Positions 33,290-39,096 of a stretch of 39,096 nucleotides of DNA are shown piece after piece. Below the pieces are notes generated by a model. That model was not told the origin of the DNA. It saw only the letters and a program-made list of their open reading frames with translations, and ran no database searches. Location: positions 1 to 39,096 of the forward strand of contig JAUXWC010000122.1 of the NCBI GenBank assembly GCA_030685025.1. The letters are read 5' to 3'. Positions within the stretch are counted from its first letter, which is position 1. Every line of letters begins with the position of its first letter. The DNA is from Rhodoferax sp. Its GTDB lineage: Bacteria; Pseudomonadota; Gammaproteobacteria; Burkholderiales; Burkholderiaceae_C. The position numbers were made by a program, and so were the translations under genes.

Positions 33290-33502
33290 ATGAACCGCTT
33301 TGAAATCATTATTTTCTGGAGCGACGACGACCAAGCCTTTGTTGCCGACGTTCCTGAATTGCCCGGCTGCATGGCCCATGGCGATACGCGCGAGCGGGCG
33401 TTGGCAGAAGTCAAGCAGGCCATGGCGCTGTGGATAGAAGCCGCGCAGGCGACTGGCCGTGCTGTGCCGCAGGCACGCGGCAGCAGACTCCTGTTTGCTT
33501 GA
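33290..33502 (+). CDS. hicB: HicB-family antitoxin-like protein
   Basis: A 70-residue protein with the HicB partial RNase H-like fold: MNRFEIIIFWSDDDQAFVAD, VPELPGCMAHGDTRERALAE and VKQAMALWIEAAQATGRAVP. The typical D..F.a.vPdLPGC..G.T..eA motif is complete. No hicA gene (double-stranded-RNA-binding toxin of about 60 residues) is visible on either side, so this is an orphan antitoxin or regulator. Start ATG 33290 is chosen because the family starts shortly before the first strand; upstream in-frame starts (33233) add an unrelated tail. Confidence 0.75.
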   Translation: MNRFEIIIFWSDDDQAFVADVPELPGCMAHGDTRERALAEVKQAMALWIEAAQATGRAVPQARGSRLLFA

Positions 33503-33538
33503 CAACGAATTGGCATCTCTTAAAAAGCAGCCGCGCCC

Positions 33539-33889
33539 ATGGATGAATACGAGCACCTGACGGATTCCCAATGGCAATTGTTTGACCTCATGAGTCAAAT
33601 CAGCGAAGACTGCTACTGCGCGGGCTGGATAGGCGGTTGCGAATACGACATCTGGCATGCCTGGCAGCATGGGGACCCTTGGCCAGCGAACCGCCGCATG
33701 AGCCCCAGGCTTTTACGGTTATGTCAGAAACTTTCCAACGAAATAGACGGCTGGATTTATTGGGCTGATGGACCGCTATTCGCACCCATGGCGCAATGGC
33801 TTGCGATGGTGGATGAGGGGCGCAAGCGTGCCACAGCTTCAGTCGTGAAACCAAACCCGAACCCCGACAACGACCCGGCGCCAGAGTAG
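33539..33889 (+). CDS. Hypothetical protein (116 aa)
   Basis: I do not recognise this protein by function. It is 116 residues long and Trp/Cys-rich: MDEYEHLTDSQWQLFDLMSQ, then ISEDCYCAGWIGGCEYDIWH and AWQHGDPWPANRRMSPRLLR, with a Pro-rich tail (KPNPNPDNDPAPE). The core seems helical and the C-terminus disordered. It is carried between the HicB-like and HEPN-MNT genes inside the accessory part of the CRISPR locus, in the same direction. An immunity or accessory defence role is possible but unsupported. Confidence 0.6.
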   Translation: MDEYEHLTDSQWQLFDLMSQISEDCYCAGWIGGCEYDIWHAWQHGDPWPANRRMSPRLLRLCQKLSNEIDGWIYWADGPLFAPMAQWLAMVDEGRKRATASVVKPNPNPDNDPAPE

Positions 33890-33930
33890 CCTAACCATTC
33901 TTTTTCTTTCCCACTAGCTGCAAGCCTGCC

Positions 33931-34350
33931 ATGACCCCACCCCTTGACCTCACCCCCCTGCATAGCGCCCTGGCCTCCCTGCGCCGTGGCCTGACCCGCT
34001 GGCAAGCCGCAGGCGAGCAAGACGAAGAGCTGCGCGACGCGTGCATTCAACGCTTTCAGTACACCTTCGAGCTGAGCTGGAAGATGCTGGCGCGCCGATT
34101 GGAGCGCGACTTGCCGGACGCACGCAGCGTAGATGGCATGAGCTTTCGCGAGCTGATGCGCAGCGGCGGCGAGCGCGGCCTGGTGCGTGATGTGGACGCC
34201 TGGATGGTGTTTAGAGACAAGCGCAACACCACCTCGCACACCTACAACGCGGCCAAGGCCGCCGATGTGGCAGGCATCCTGCCTGGCTTTGCCGATGAAG
34301 CCCAGGAGCTTCTCACCCAACTGCAGGCCAGGGACGCTGGCGATGCTTGA
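33931..34350 (+). CDS. HEPN-type nucleotidyltransferase substrate-binding protein (HI0074/HepT-like)
   Basis: A 139-residue helical protein of the HI0074 family, the HEPN partner of a MNT nucleotidyltransferase. The core helix is LRDACIQRFQYTFELSWKML; the HEPN R-x4-H motif is R98 to H103 in DKRNTTSHTYN. In related pairs HEPN is the RNase toxin and MNT the AMPylating antitoxin. It overlaps the following MNT gene by eight bases (34343-34350), a strong sign of a functional pair. Start ATG 33931 is supported by the LDLTPLHSALASLRRGL family-like N-terminus. Confidence 0.85.
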   Translation: MTPPLDLTPLHSALASLRRGLTRWQAAGEQDEELRDACIQRFQYTFELSWKMLARRLERDLPDARSVDGMSFRELMRSGGERGLVRDVDAWMVFRDKRNTTSHTYNAAKAADVAGILPGFADEAQELLTQLQARDAGDA

Positions 34351-34708
34351 CATTACTGCCGCGCAGCAAGCGCAGGTTCAGTGCCTGTTACAGCAGCGCC
34401 TGCCCCACACCATGGCGCTTGCCTTTGGCTCACGCGTGGTCGATTGGCCTTTTGGCCGCGGCCCCAAACCCTACTCCGACCTGGACATCGCCTTGTTTGG
34501 GCTGGTGCAAGCCGATGCGCAAGCCCTGGCCCATCTGCGCGCCGACCTGGAGGAAAGCCCGCTGCCCTGGCGTGTGGACATCAGCGACGCCAACGACCTG
34601 CCGCCCGCCTTGCGCGAGTTGGTTGAGCGGCAGGGCGTGCGGCTGACCGACGATGCCTCAATGCCCCGCCCCGCCTACCTCCAAAGCAGCCCAGGCATCG
34701 CGCGGTGA
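34343..34708 (+). CDS. MNT-type nucleotidyltransferase (HI0073-like antitoxin)
   Basis: A 121-residue minimal nucleotidyltransferase. The motif G29-S30-R31 followed by S45-D46-L47-D48 (in PYSDLDIALFG) is the metal-binding GS...SDxD site, and WRVDISDAND holds the third acidic residue. It is expected to modify and silence the HEPN partner. Start ATG 34343 lies inside the HEPN gene. The 3' end overlaps the convergent PIN gene by 51 bases, so the last 16 codons (ending SPGIAR) may be less constrained. Confidence 0.85.
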   Translation: MLDITAAQQAQVQCLLQQRLPHTMALAFGSRVVDWPFGRGPKPYSDLDIALFGLVQADAQALAHLRADLEESPLPWRVDISDANDLPPALRELVERQGVRLTDDASMPRPAYLQSSPGIAR

Positions 34709-35068
34709 AACAATTCGCATACGGCCTTGCTCGCGCGCCACGGTTTGCCAGCCCAAAACCCGCTTGTCGCCCGTGACAAACAAATCAACTCCAGCAGCCG
34801 CTGCGGCGTTGACCAAGCGGCGGTCGTTGTCCTGTGGTGGTTCGACGTGGTCGGCAATCAACTCGGCGGTCTGCCATGCTGCATCAAACAAGGCGCAGGC
34901 ATTGGGTACTTGTGGAAACTTGCGCAGCAGCACGGCGTGTGCCTCCTGCCGCACCAGGGCACTGCTGACCAGGTTGTGGTGCTCGGCACATTGCAGCACC
35001 AGTGCCTCGCACAGACCCGCAAAGATGGTGGCCGACAACCACACATTGGTGTCCAGAAAAACCCTCAT
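34658..35068 (-). CDS. PIN-domain toxin (VapC-like), convergent
   Basis: A 136-residue PIN protein of the 'putative toxin component, PIN family' type. The N-terminal strand and first acidic residue are MRVFLDTNVWLSATIF (D6); later acidic residues lie in SSALVRQEAHAV and DNDRRLVNAAAAAGVDLFVT, then GDKRVLG. It is encoded on the opposite strand to the cas genes, directly after its RHH antitoxin gene (four-base overlap, 35065-35068). Its 3' end overlaps the MNT gene by 51 bases. Predicted to be an RNase. Confidence 0.85.
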   Translation of the reverse strand: MRVFLDTNVWLSATIFAGLCEALVLQCAEHHNLVSSALVRQEAHAVLLRKFPQVPNACALFDAAWQTAELIADHVEPPQDNDRRLVNAAAAAGVDLFVTGDKRVLGWQTVAREQGRMRIVSPRDAWAALEVGGAGH

Positions 35069-35283
35069 GAAACGTCTTGCAGCACGTCGTCCTCGGTCAG
35101 CCAGCCCGAGGCCCGCGCGAGCGGTGCCAGTTGCGCCTGGCTATGGCGCAGCGCCTCACGCAGGCGGTAGGCGCGCAGGGCTTCGCGCACCAGCTCGCTG
35201 CGCGATTTGCCATTGCTGGCGCACAGGGTGTCCAGGCTTTGGGATTCGGCGTCAGACAGACGCACGGTCAGGGTGGATGACAT
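35065..35283 (-). CDS. Ribbon-helix-helix antitoxin
   Basis: A 72-residue protein: MSSTLTVRLSDAESQSLDTL, then CASNGKSRSELVREALRAYR. The strand TLTVRLSD followed by the two helices with GKSRSELVREAL is the RHH (CopG/MetJ-like) DNA-binding domain; the tail (LTEDDVLQDVS) should cover the PIN toxin. Start ATG 35283 is supported by CAGGAG six bases upstream. The 19-bp palindrome at 35297-35315 just before the gene is a probable autoregulatory operator. Confidence 0.85.
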   Translation of the reverse strand: MSSTLTVRLSDAESQSLDTLCASNGKSRSELVREALRAYRLREALRHSQAQLAPLARASGWLTEDDVLQDVS

Positions 35284-35296
35284 GGTTGGCTCCTGT

Positions 35297-35315
35297 TGTA
35301 TTACATTGTAGTACA
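35297..35315. promoter_or_regulatory. Palindromic operator candidate for the RHH antitoxin
   Basis: The 19 bases from 35297 read TGTATTACATTGTAGTACA and match their own reverse complement in all but three positions (TGTAyTACAwTGTArTACA). They sit 14 bases upstream of the RHH start, at the place for an autorepressor site, and include a possible -10-like TGTAAT on the minus strand. Confidence 0.6.
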
Positions 35316-35375
35316 GCCTTGGCGCGCAAGCCTGCCGCCCCTGCCATGGCGCTGCGCTACACCTACCATTGCGGC

Positions 35376-35687
35376 ATGACCACTTATTTTGTATCTCGCC
35401 ACCCCGGCGCCGTCGAATGGGCCGCGCGCCAGCGCTTGGCGATTGACCATGTCGTGCCGCACCTCGACCCCGCACAGGTGCAACCGGGCGACACCGTCAT
35501 CGGCAGCCTGCCCGTCAACCTGGCCGCGCAGGTGTGTGCGGGCGGCGCGGCCTACTTGCACTTGACGCTAGAACTGGCCGCCGAACTTCGCGGCAAAGAG
35601 TTGTCGGCTGACGATTTGGAAACGCTGGGCGCACGGGTGGAGGCGTTTGATGTTCGTACGACTCCCCTACATCCGCAATCGAAATAG
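35376..35687 (+). CDS. csx16: CRISPR-associated protein Csx16 (probable ring nuclease)
   Basis: A 103-residue protein matching the Csx16/VVA1548 family (TIGR02620): MTTYFVSRHPGAVEWAARQR at the start, HLDPAQVQPGDTVIGSLPVN in the middle and YLHLTLELAAELRGKELSAD, then LETLGARVEAFDV. Csx16 occurs with type III systems, and members have been reported to cleave cyclic oligoadenylate as ring nucleases; here this is by family membership. Start ATG 35376 matches the family start. It is followed after nine bases by the Card1-like effector gene, which suggests the two are made together so that the effector can be switched off. Confidence 0.85.
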   Translation: MTTYFVSRHPGAVEWAARQRLAIDHVVPHLDPAQVQPGDTVIGSLPVNLAAQVCAGGAAYLHLTLELAAELRGKELSADDLETLGARVEAFDVRTTPLHPQSK

Positions 35688-35696
35688 GCGAGCACC

Positions 35697-36881
35697 ATGA
35701 CCCCCTACGACACCCACCTTTGCCTGGTCTCGGCCCAGGCCACGCCCAACCTGCTGCCAGTGCTGGATGAGACCTGGCGGCCGCGCCGGGTGGTGCTGGC
35801 GTGCAGCGCGCAGATGAAGGCGGCCGCCATCGCCTTGCGCGCCGTGATCCAGACCAAAGGCGCTGGCATTGCCGTGGACACGTTGGACCTGCCCAATGCC
35901 TATGACTACGCGGCGCTGTCAGACGCCTTTCTCGACTACCTGGCCGAGCACGCCAATGAGAACATCGCGCTGAACGTTACGGGCGGCACCAAACTGATGG
36001 CGGTGGCGGCGCAGGAAGTATTCCGGTCCGAAGGCAAACCGGTGTTTTATGTCAACGTGGAAAACGACGAGGTCCTGGTCATCGGCGAGAAAGCGGTCAG
36101 CCAACCGCTGCTGGCGAAACTCAAGGTGCACGAAATGCTGCGCGCCCACGGATACACCGTCACAACGCAGGAGCACCCGCAAGTAACCCGTGAACTGCGC
36201 GACCTTACCGCAAGGCTGATTGACCACGTCGCCAGTGCCGGACGAGCGCTGGGCGCACTCAATGCGCTGGCGCGTGCTGCCCGAGACAACAACCTGCGGG
36301 TGGAACTTAACCGGGACCAGAGCTCGCTCGCGCTGGGCGACATCGTGGCCCTGTTTGTGGACGCCGGGCTGCTGCGTCAACAGGGCGACATGCTCATTTT
36401 CAAGGATGAAGAATCCCGTCTTTTTGCCAACGGTGGTTGGCTGGAGTCACACGTCTATGAAGCGCTGCAATCGCTGCGCAGCCAGCATGAAGCCTTGAGC
36501 GATGTCGCGACGGGTGTCCGGGTCGGCTTTGGCGGGGCTGATCCGCGATCAACCGCCCGTGCACGTGACAAGAACGAAATCGATGTCGCGTTTTTGTACC
36601 GCAACACGCTGCACCTGATCGAATGCAAAACCGCCAACCTTGCCCAAGTCGGCCACGGTGATGACAGCAAGGCGACCGAGGCGATCTACAAGATGGAGTC
36701 ATTGCTGAAGCTCGGTGGCCTGCGAACCAAAGGCATGGTGGTGGACTACCGTGGCGAACTGGCAAGAAGCGAGGCCAACCAAAAACGCGCCGCGGAAGCG
36801 GGCATTGCCATTGTCTCAGGCGCGCAACTAAAAGACCTGAAAGGCGCTATTGGCCGGATGTGGCTGGCCAAAGGCGTATAG
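35697..36881 (+). CDS. Card1/Can2-like CARF endonuclease
   Basis: Effector activated by cyclic oligoadenylate (cA4 in the studied relatives). The 394-residue protein has an N-terminal CARF domain (about residues 1-150) with the ligand loop NVTGGTKLMAVAAQEVF at residues 93-109. A winged-helix linker follows (about 160-245; NRDQSSLALGDIVALFVDAG). The C-terminal PD-(D/E)xK nuclease shows NEIDVAFLY with D296 and LIECKTA with E309 and K311. The catalytic residues are all present. Card1 and Can2 nick DNA and degrade RNA when activated. Start ATG 35697 is nine bases after csx16, and the gene is followed by cas6. Confidence 0.9.
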   Translation: MTPYDTHLCLVSAQATPNLLPVLDETWRPRRVVLACSAQMKAAAIALRAVIQTKGAGIAVDTLDLPNAYDYAALSDAFLDYLAEHANENIALNVTGGTKLMAVAAQEVFRSEGKPVFYVNVENDEVLVIGEKAVSQPLLAKLKVHEMLRAHGYTVTTQEHPQVTRELRDLTARLIDHVASAGRALGALNALARAARDNNLRVELNRDQSSLALGDIVALFVDAGLLRQQGDMLIFKDEESRLFANGGWLESHVYEALQSLRSQHEALSDVATGVRVGFGGADPRSTARARDKNEIDVAFLYRNTLHLIECKTANLAQVGHGDDSKATEAIYKMESLLKLGGLRTKGMVVDYRGELARSEANQKRAAEAGIAIVSGAQLKDLKGAIGRMWLAKGV

Positions 36882-36911
36882 GGCCGCCGATTGCCCCACG
36901 ACTTGAATCCC

Positions 36912-37970
36912 ATGTTCACCCAACCCCTCCCCATCGCCCGCTACCGCTTCACCGCCCGCGTGCAACAGCCCCTGCCGCTGCCCGACTACGCGGGTTCGCT
37001 CTTGCGCGGCCAGTTCGGCGCGGCGCTGCGTAACGTGGCTTGCATGACGCGCCAGCCCACGTGTCCCGGTTGCCCGCTGCTGCAGAGTTGCCCCTACACC
37101 CGCATCTTCGAAGCCCCGCCGCCGCCCAAGGGCCAGCACGCGTTGCAAGACTTCAGCCAAATCCCCAACCCCTACGTGATGGAGCCGCCCGCGCCCGGTG
37201 CGCGGGTGCTGGATGCGGGTGACGAGCTGGTGTTTCACCTGGTGCTGATCGGCCACGCCATCGACCAACTGGCTTTGATCATCTTCGCCCTGCAACGCGC
37301 GCTCAACCAGGGCCTGACGCGCCAGCGTGTACCGGCTGACTTGCTGCAAGTGGACTGCGTCGATCAACACACGACGGCGCACCCGATCTGGACGCACCAG
37401 CACCCGACACTGGTGGCCCACACCGCGCTGGTTACACCGATCGCTACCAAAACAGTAGCTATACCATCAAGTAGGGCGAGCGCTGCAAGCCAAGACAACG
37501 CACAAATCACGCTGCAAATCCACACCCCGCTGCGCCTGCAACAGCAGGGCCAGCCGCTGGGCGTGGGGCAGGTGACGCCGCGCGCGCTGGTGGCCACGCT
37601 GGCGCGCCGTACCGCCTTGCTGATGGAGTTTCATGCCGGCCAAAACGGCTGGGGCGAAGCCGCCCGGCAGGTCACACACCTGAGCGAAACCCTCGCCGAC
37701 ACGCGCGACCTGCATTGGCACGACTGGACGCGCTACTCCAGCCGCCAGCAGCAAGAGATGACCTTGGGCGGTGTGATGGGCCACTGGACCCTGCACGGCA
37801 GCGCCGAGGCGCTGGCTGCGCTGTGGCCCTGGCTGTGGCTGGGCCAGTGGCTGCATGTGGGCAAGAACGCCACCATGGGGCTGGGTGGCTACACCTTGGC
37901 ACCGCCGACCAGGCCGCCGAAACAAGCACCCACCACCAACTCGCTGCCTGATCATAAAATGGCAGCATGA
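36912..37970 (+). CDS. cas6: CRISPR pre-crRNA processing endoribonuclease Cas6
   Basis: A 352-residue RAMP protein that cuts the CRISPR repeat to make crRNA. It starts LPIARYRFTARVQQPLPLPD, then AGSLLRGQFGAALRNVACM, followed by a cysteine-rich segment (CPGCPLLQSCPY) typical of the PF10040-type Cas6, and the C-terminal RAMP part ending in LHVGKNATMGLGGYTL, the glycine-rich loop. A repeat (37443-37495) is inserted in frame in the middle and adds about 18 residues (IATKTVAIPSSRASAASQ). Start ATG 36912 is taken at MFTQPLPIA. The stop overlaps the next gene (ATGA). No array is seen in the window. Confidence 0.88.
   Translation: MFTQPLPIARYRFTARVQQPLPLPDYAGSLLRGQFGAALRNVACMTRQPTCPGCPLLQSCPYTRIFEAPPPPKGQHALQDFSQIPNPYVMEPPAPGARVLDAGDELVFHLVLIGHAIDQLALIIFALQRALNQGLTRQRVPADLLQVDCVDQHTTAHPIWTHQHPTLVAHTALVTPIATKTVAIPSSRASAASQDNAQITLQIHTPLRLQQQGQPLGVGQVTPRALVATLARRTALLMEFHAGQNGWGEAARQVTHLSETLADTRDLHWHDWTRYSSRQQQEMTLGGVMGHWTLHGSAEALAALWPWLWLGQWLHVGKNATMGLGGYTLAPPTRPPKQAPTTNSLPDHKMAA
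37440..37495. repeat. Interspersed repeat inserted in cas6
   Basis: The stretch begins GCTACCAAAACAGTAGCTAT and continues with AAGTAGGGCGAGCGCTGCAA and GCCAA. This resembles the abundant 'GCTATCAAAATAGTAGCT...CAAGCGCTGGAGGCCAA' repeats of Comamonadaceae genomes. The base composition is richer in A and T than the surrounding gene. It is read in frame without a stop. Confidence 0.6.
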
Positions 37971-38164
37971 ATGCCGTGCTGTCCCCGATTGAGTCCGAGT
38001 TCGCATCCGTTGACGAGGCCCAAGCCCACGACCGCTGGTTTCGCGCTGAGGTCCAAGCTAGCCTGGACGACCCCGAGCCCAGCATCCCGCATGACCAAGT
38101 CATGGCGGAACTCGAACTGCTCATCGTCGAGGCCGAGCAGCGCCTGGCAAGCAAACAGGGCTGA
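37967..38164 (+). CDS. RelB-like antitoxin
   Basis: A 65-residue acidic protein: MNAVLSPIESEFASVDEAQA, then HDRWFRAEVQASLDDPEPSI and PHDQVMAELELLIVEAEQ. The segment with YDRWFRAKV-like HDRWFRAEVQASLDD and PHDQVMAEL is typical of stabilising antitoxins of ParE/RelE toxins. Start ATG 37967 overlaps the cas6 stop by four bases, so translation is coupled to cas6. The toxin gene follows after three bases. Confidence 0.85.
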   Translation: MNAVLSPIESEFASVDEAQAHDRWFRAEVQASLDDPEPSIPHDQVMAELELLIVEAEQRLASKQG

Positions 38165-38167
38165 CTC

Positions 38168-38443
38168 GTGCTGGCAATTGTCTGGCGCGCCAGAGCGCGC
38201 CGCAGCCTTGTCGGCATCGTTCGCCACATTGCGGAACACAACCCCGCCGCCGCGCGACGCATCAAGACGCAGATCGAGCAATCGGTCCTCCCGGCGGCTG
38301 AACACCCTTATCTCTTTCGTGGCGGACGGGTGCCAGGCACACGGGAAATAGTCGCTCATCCCAACTACATCGTGGTGTACCGCGTGACCACGGACCGGAT
38401 AGAAGTTGTCCACGTGCTTCACGCGCGGCAGCAATACCCCTGA
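38168..38443 (+). CDS. ParE/RelE-type toxin
   Basis: A 91-residue protein with the RelE/ParE fold: WRARARRSLVGIVRHIAEHN, PAAARRIKTQIEQSV and PGTREIVAHPNYIVVYRVT, DRIEVVHVLHARQQYP. The final R-x-x-Y-P and the YIVVYRV strand are typical of ParE toxins, which inhibit gyrase; a RelE-like mRNase is the alternative. It starts with GTG at 38168, three bases after the antitoxin stop. It lies between cas6 and cas2 in the same direction. Confidence 0.87.
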   Translation: MLAIVWRARARRSLVGIVRHIAEHNPAAARRIKTQIEQSVLPAAEHPYLFRGGRVPGTREIVAHPNYIVVYRVTTDRIEVVHVLHARQQYP

Positions 38444-38596
38444 GCGCCGTAGCCGACCTGGCATGCCGCCCAGGCAATTGCAGACGTGAACCTTGACGTG
38501 AAGGTCGTGTGACGCTGAGGCAAGCCTGCCAGAGCTGACCTGATCGACTTTCGGCGCAAAAATCCGGGCCGATCAACAACGCCAAAGGTTTGACGC

Positions 38597-38881
38597 ATGC
38601 CCCAACGTGACCTCTACCTTGCCGCCTACGACGTCAGCGAACCGCGCCGCCTGAGCGCCGCGCTCAAGCTCACGCGCGCCTACGCCACCGGTGGGCAAAA
38701 GTCGGTGCATGAGCTGTTCCTGACCCCCGCCGAGCGCGCCTCGCTGGTGGAAGACATGAGTGTGCTGCTCGACCTGGACACCGACCGCTTCCTGCTGCTC
38801 AAACTCGACCCCCGCAGCCGCGTGCACACCCTGGGCAAAGCCGTGGCACCGGCCGACCCGGACTTCTTCTACGTCGGCTGA
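38597..38881 (+). CDS. cas2: CRISPR-associated protein Cas2
   Basis: A 94-residue adaptation protein. The ferredoxin-like front strand and conserved aspartate are LYLAAYDVSEPRRLSAALKL (D12), followed by YATGGQKSVHELFLTPAER and DTDRFLLLKLDPRSRVHTLG. It normally forms a complex with Cas1 for spacer insertion; no cas1 is visible before the window ends. Start ATG 38597 is preceded by a 153-base gap from the ParE gene. The sequence ends with the window's last gene. Confidence 0.92.
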   Translation: MPQRDLYLAAYDVSEPRRLSAALKLTRAYATGGQKSVHELFLTPAERASLVEDMSVLLDLDTDRFLLLKLDPRSRVHTLGKAVAPADPDFFYVG

Positions 38882-39096
38882 GCCGCCCGCGCGCCGGCCC
38901 GCCGGGGCGCCGCCGCAAGCTTGCCGCGCCAGACAAAACCCGCGCCGCGCCAGACACTGTTAACGGCTGTGTAGAAGCGCACAAAGTTGGCTGTCAAAGA
39001 GCGGTTTTGAGGGCTGCTGGATAGCGGTCGCGCAACTGCGGGGTGCGCAAAGGGCGGGGAGACAAATACACGAACGCCAGTGCTTGGCGCTCGCTG
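38882..39096. other. Right edge after cas2, no gene
   Basis: No gene is supported in the last 215 bases. Just after the cas2 stop lies a strongly GC-rich stretch with overlapping inverted pieces (about 38885-38920). Repeated short direct motifs such as GCGCCAGACA occur twice (38926 and 38948). There is no CRISPR repeat in view; the array and cas1 may start to the right. Confidence 0.4.

Noticed and set aside
38882-39096. CRISPR array at the right edge
   Set aside because: No direct repeat of 28-37 bases with regular spacing is seen in this stretch.

Overview
The window is GC-rich bacterial chromosome. Gene families, the density of imperfect palindromic repeats (the 'GTCATTGCGAGC...' type and the 'TTGGGGTCAGA' type) and the type III-B Cmr locus suggest a betaproteobacterium of the Burkholderiales, probably Comamonadaceae. 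This placement is inferred from the sequence only; there is no rRNA, tRNA or complete taxonomic marker in the window.

Layout. (1) 1-1004: scar of a restriction/defence-type island, with a minus-strand fragment of an AlbA_2-type ATP-binding protein abutting a YgjP/M48-like metallopeptidase whose native N-terminus is lost. (2) 1005-1963: an RRM RNA-binding protein with a long C-rich leader that carries a terminator-like hairpin just before the start codon. (3) 1932-3355: broken pieces of EAL-domain cyclic-di-GMP proteins joined head to head. (4) 3367-11382: an Lrp/AsnC regulator divergent from a lysine-fermentation operon: kamA, kdd, kamB, a fused kamD-kamE, kal, kce. Together these convert L-lysine through beta-lysine, 3,5-diaminohexanoate and 3-keto-5-aminohexanoate to 3-aminobutyryl-CoA plus acetoacetate, and then crotonyl-CoA plus ammonia. 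kamA and kdd share a duplicated leader with a conserved stem, and the KamD-KamE fusion linker is encoded by a palindromic repeat. (5) 11427-13100: a thioredoxin-like gene, a small hypothetical gene and an SDR fragment. (6) 13214-16471: decayed defence genes: a TOTE-type primase-helicase split by a frameshift, a truncated RhuM gene and a frameshifted AbrB-type antitoxin gene. (7) 16578-21205: a RutR-like TetR regulator with an NMT1/THI5-type ABC importer (binding protein, two permeases, ATPase), possibly for pyrimidine-like compounds. (8) 21362-23005: an S41 peptidase lipoprotein.

(9) 23229-38881 is the most interesting part: a type III-B CRISPR-Cas locus. A CARF protein of the NE0113 family (TIGR02584, probable ring nuclease) is followed by cmr1, cmr2/cas10 (HD and GGDD motifs intact), cmr3, cmr4, cmr5 and cmr6, then csx16 (second probable ring nuclease), a Card1/Can2-like CARF-nuclease effector, cas6 and cas2. 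The locus should therefore make cyclic oligoadenylate, activate a CARF nuclease and degrade the signal again. Toxin-antitoxin modules are inserted throughout: antitoxin-PIN between cmr4 and cmr5, a HicB-like antitoxin gene after cmr6, a HEPN-MNT pair, a convergent RHH-PIN pair with an operator palindrome, and a RelB-ParE pair translationally coupled to cas6. cas6 itself carries an in-frame repeat insertion. No CRISPR array and no cas1 are visible; both probably lie beyond the right edge.
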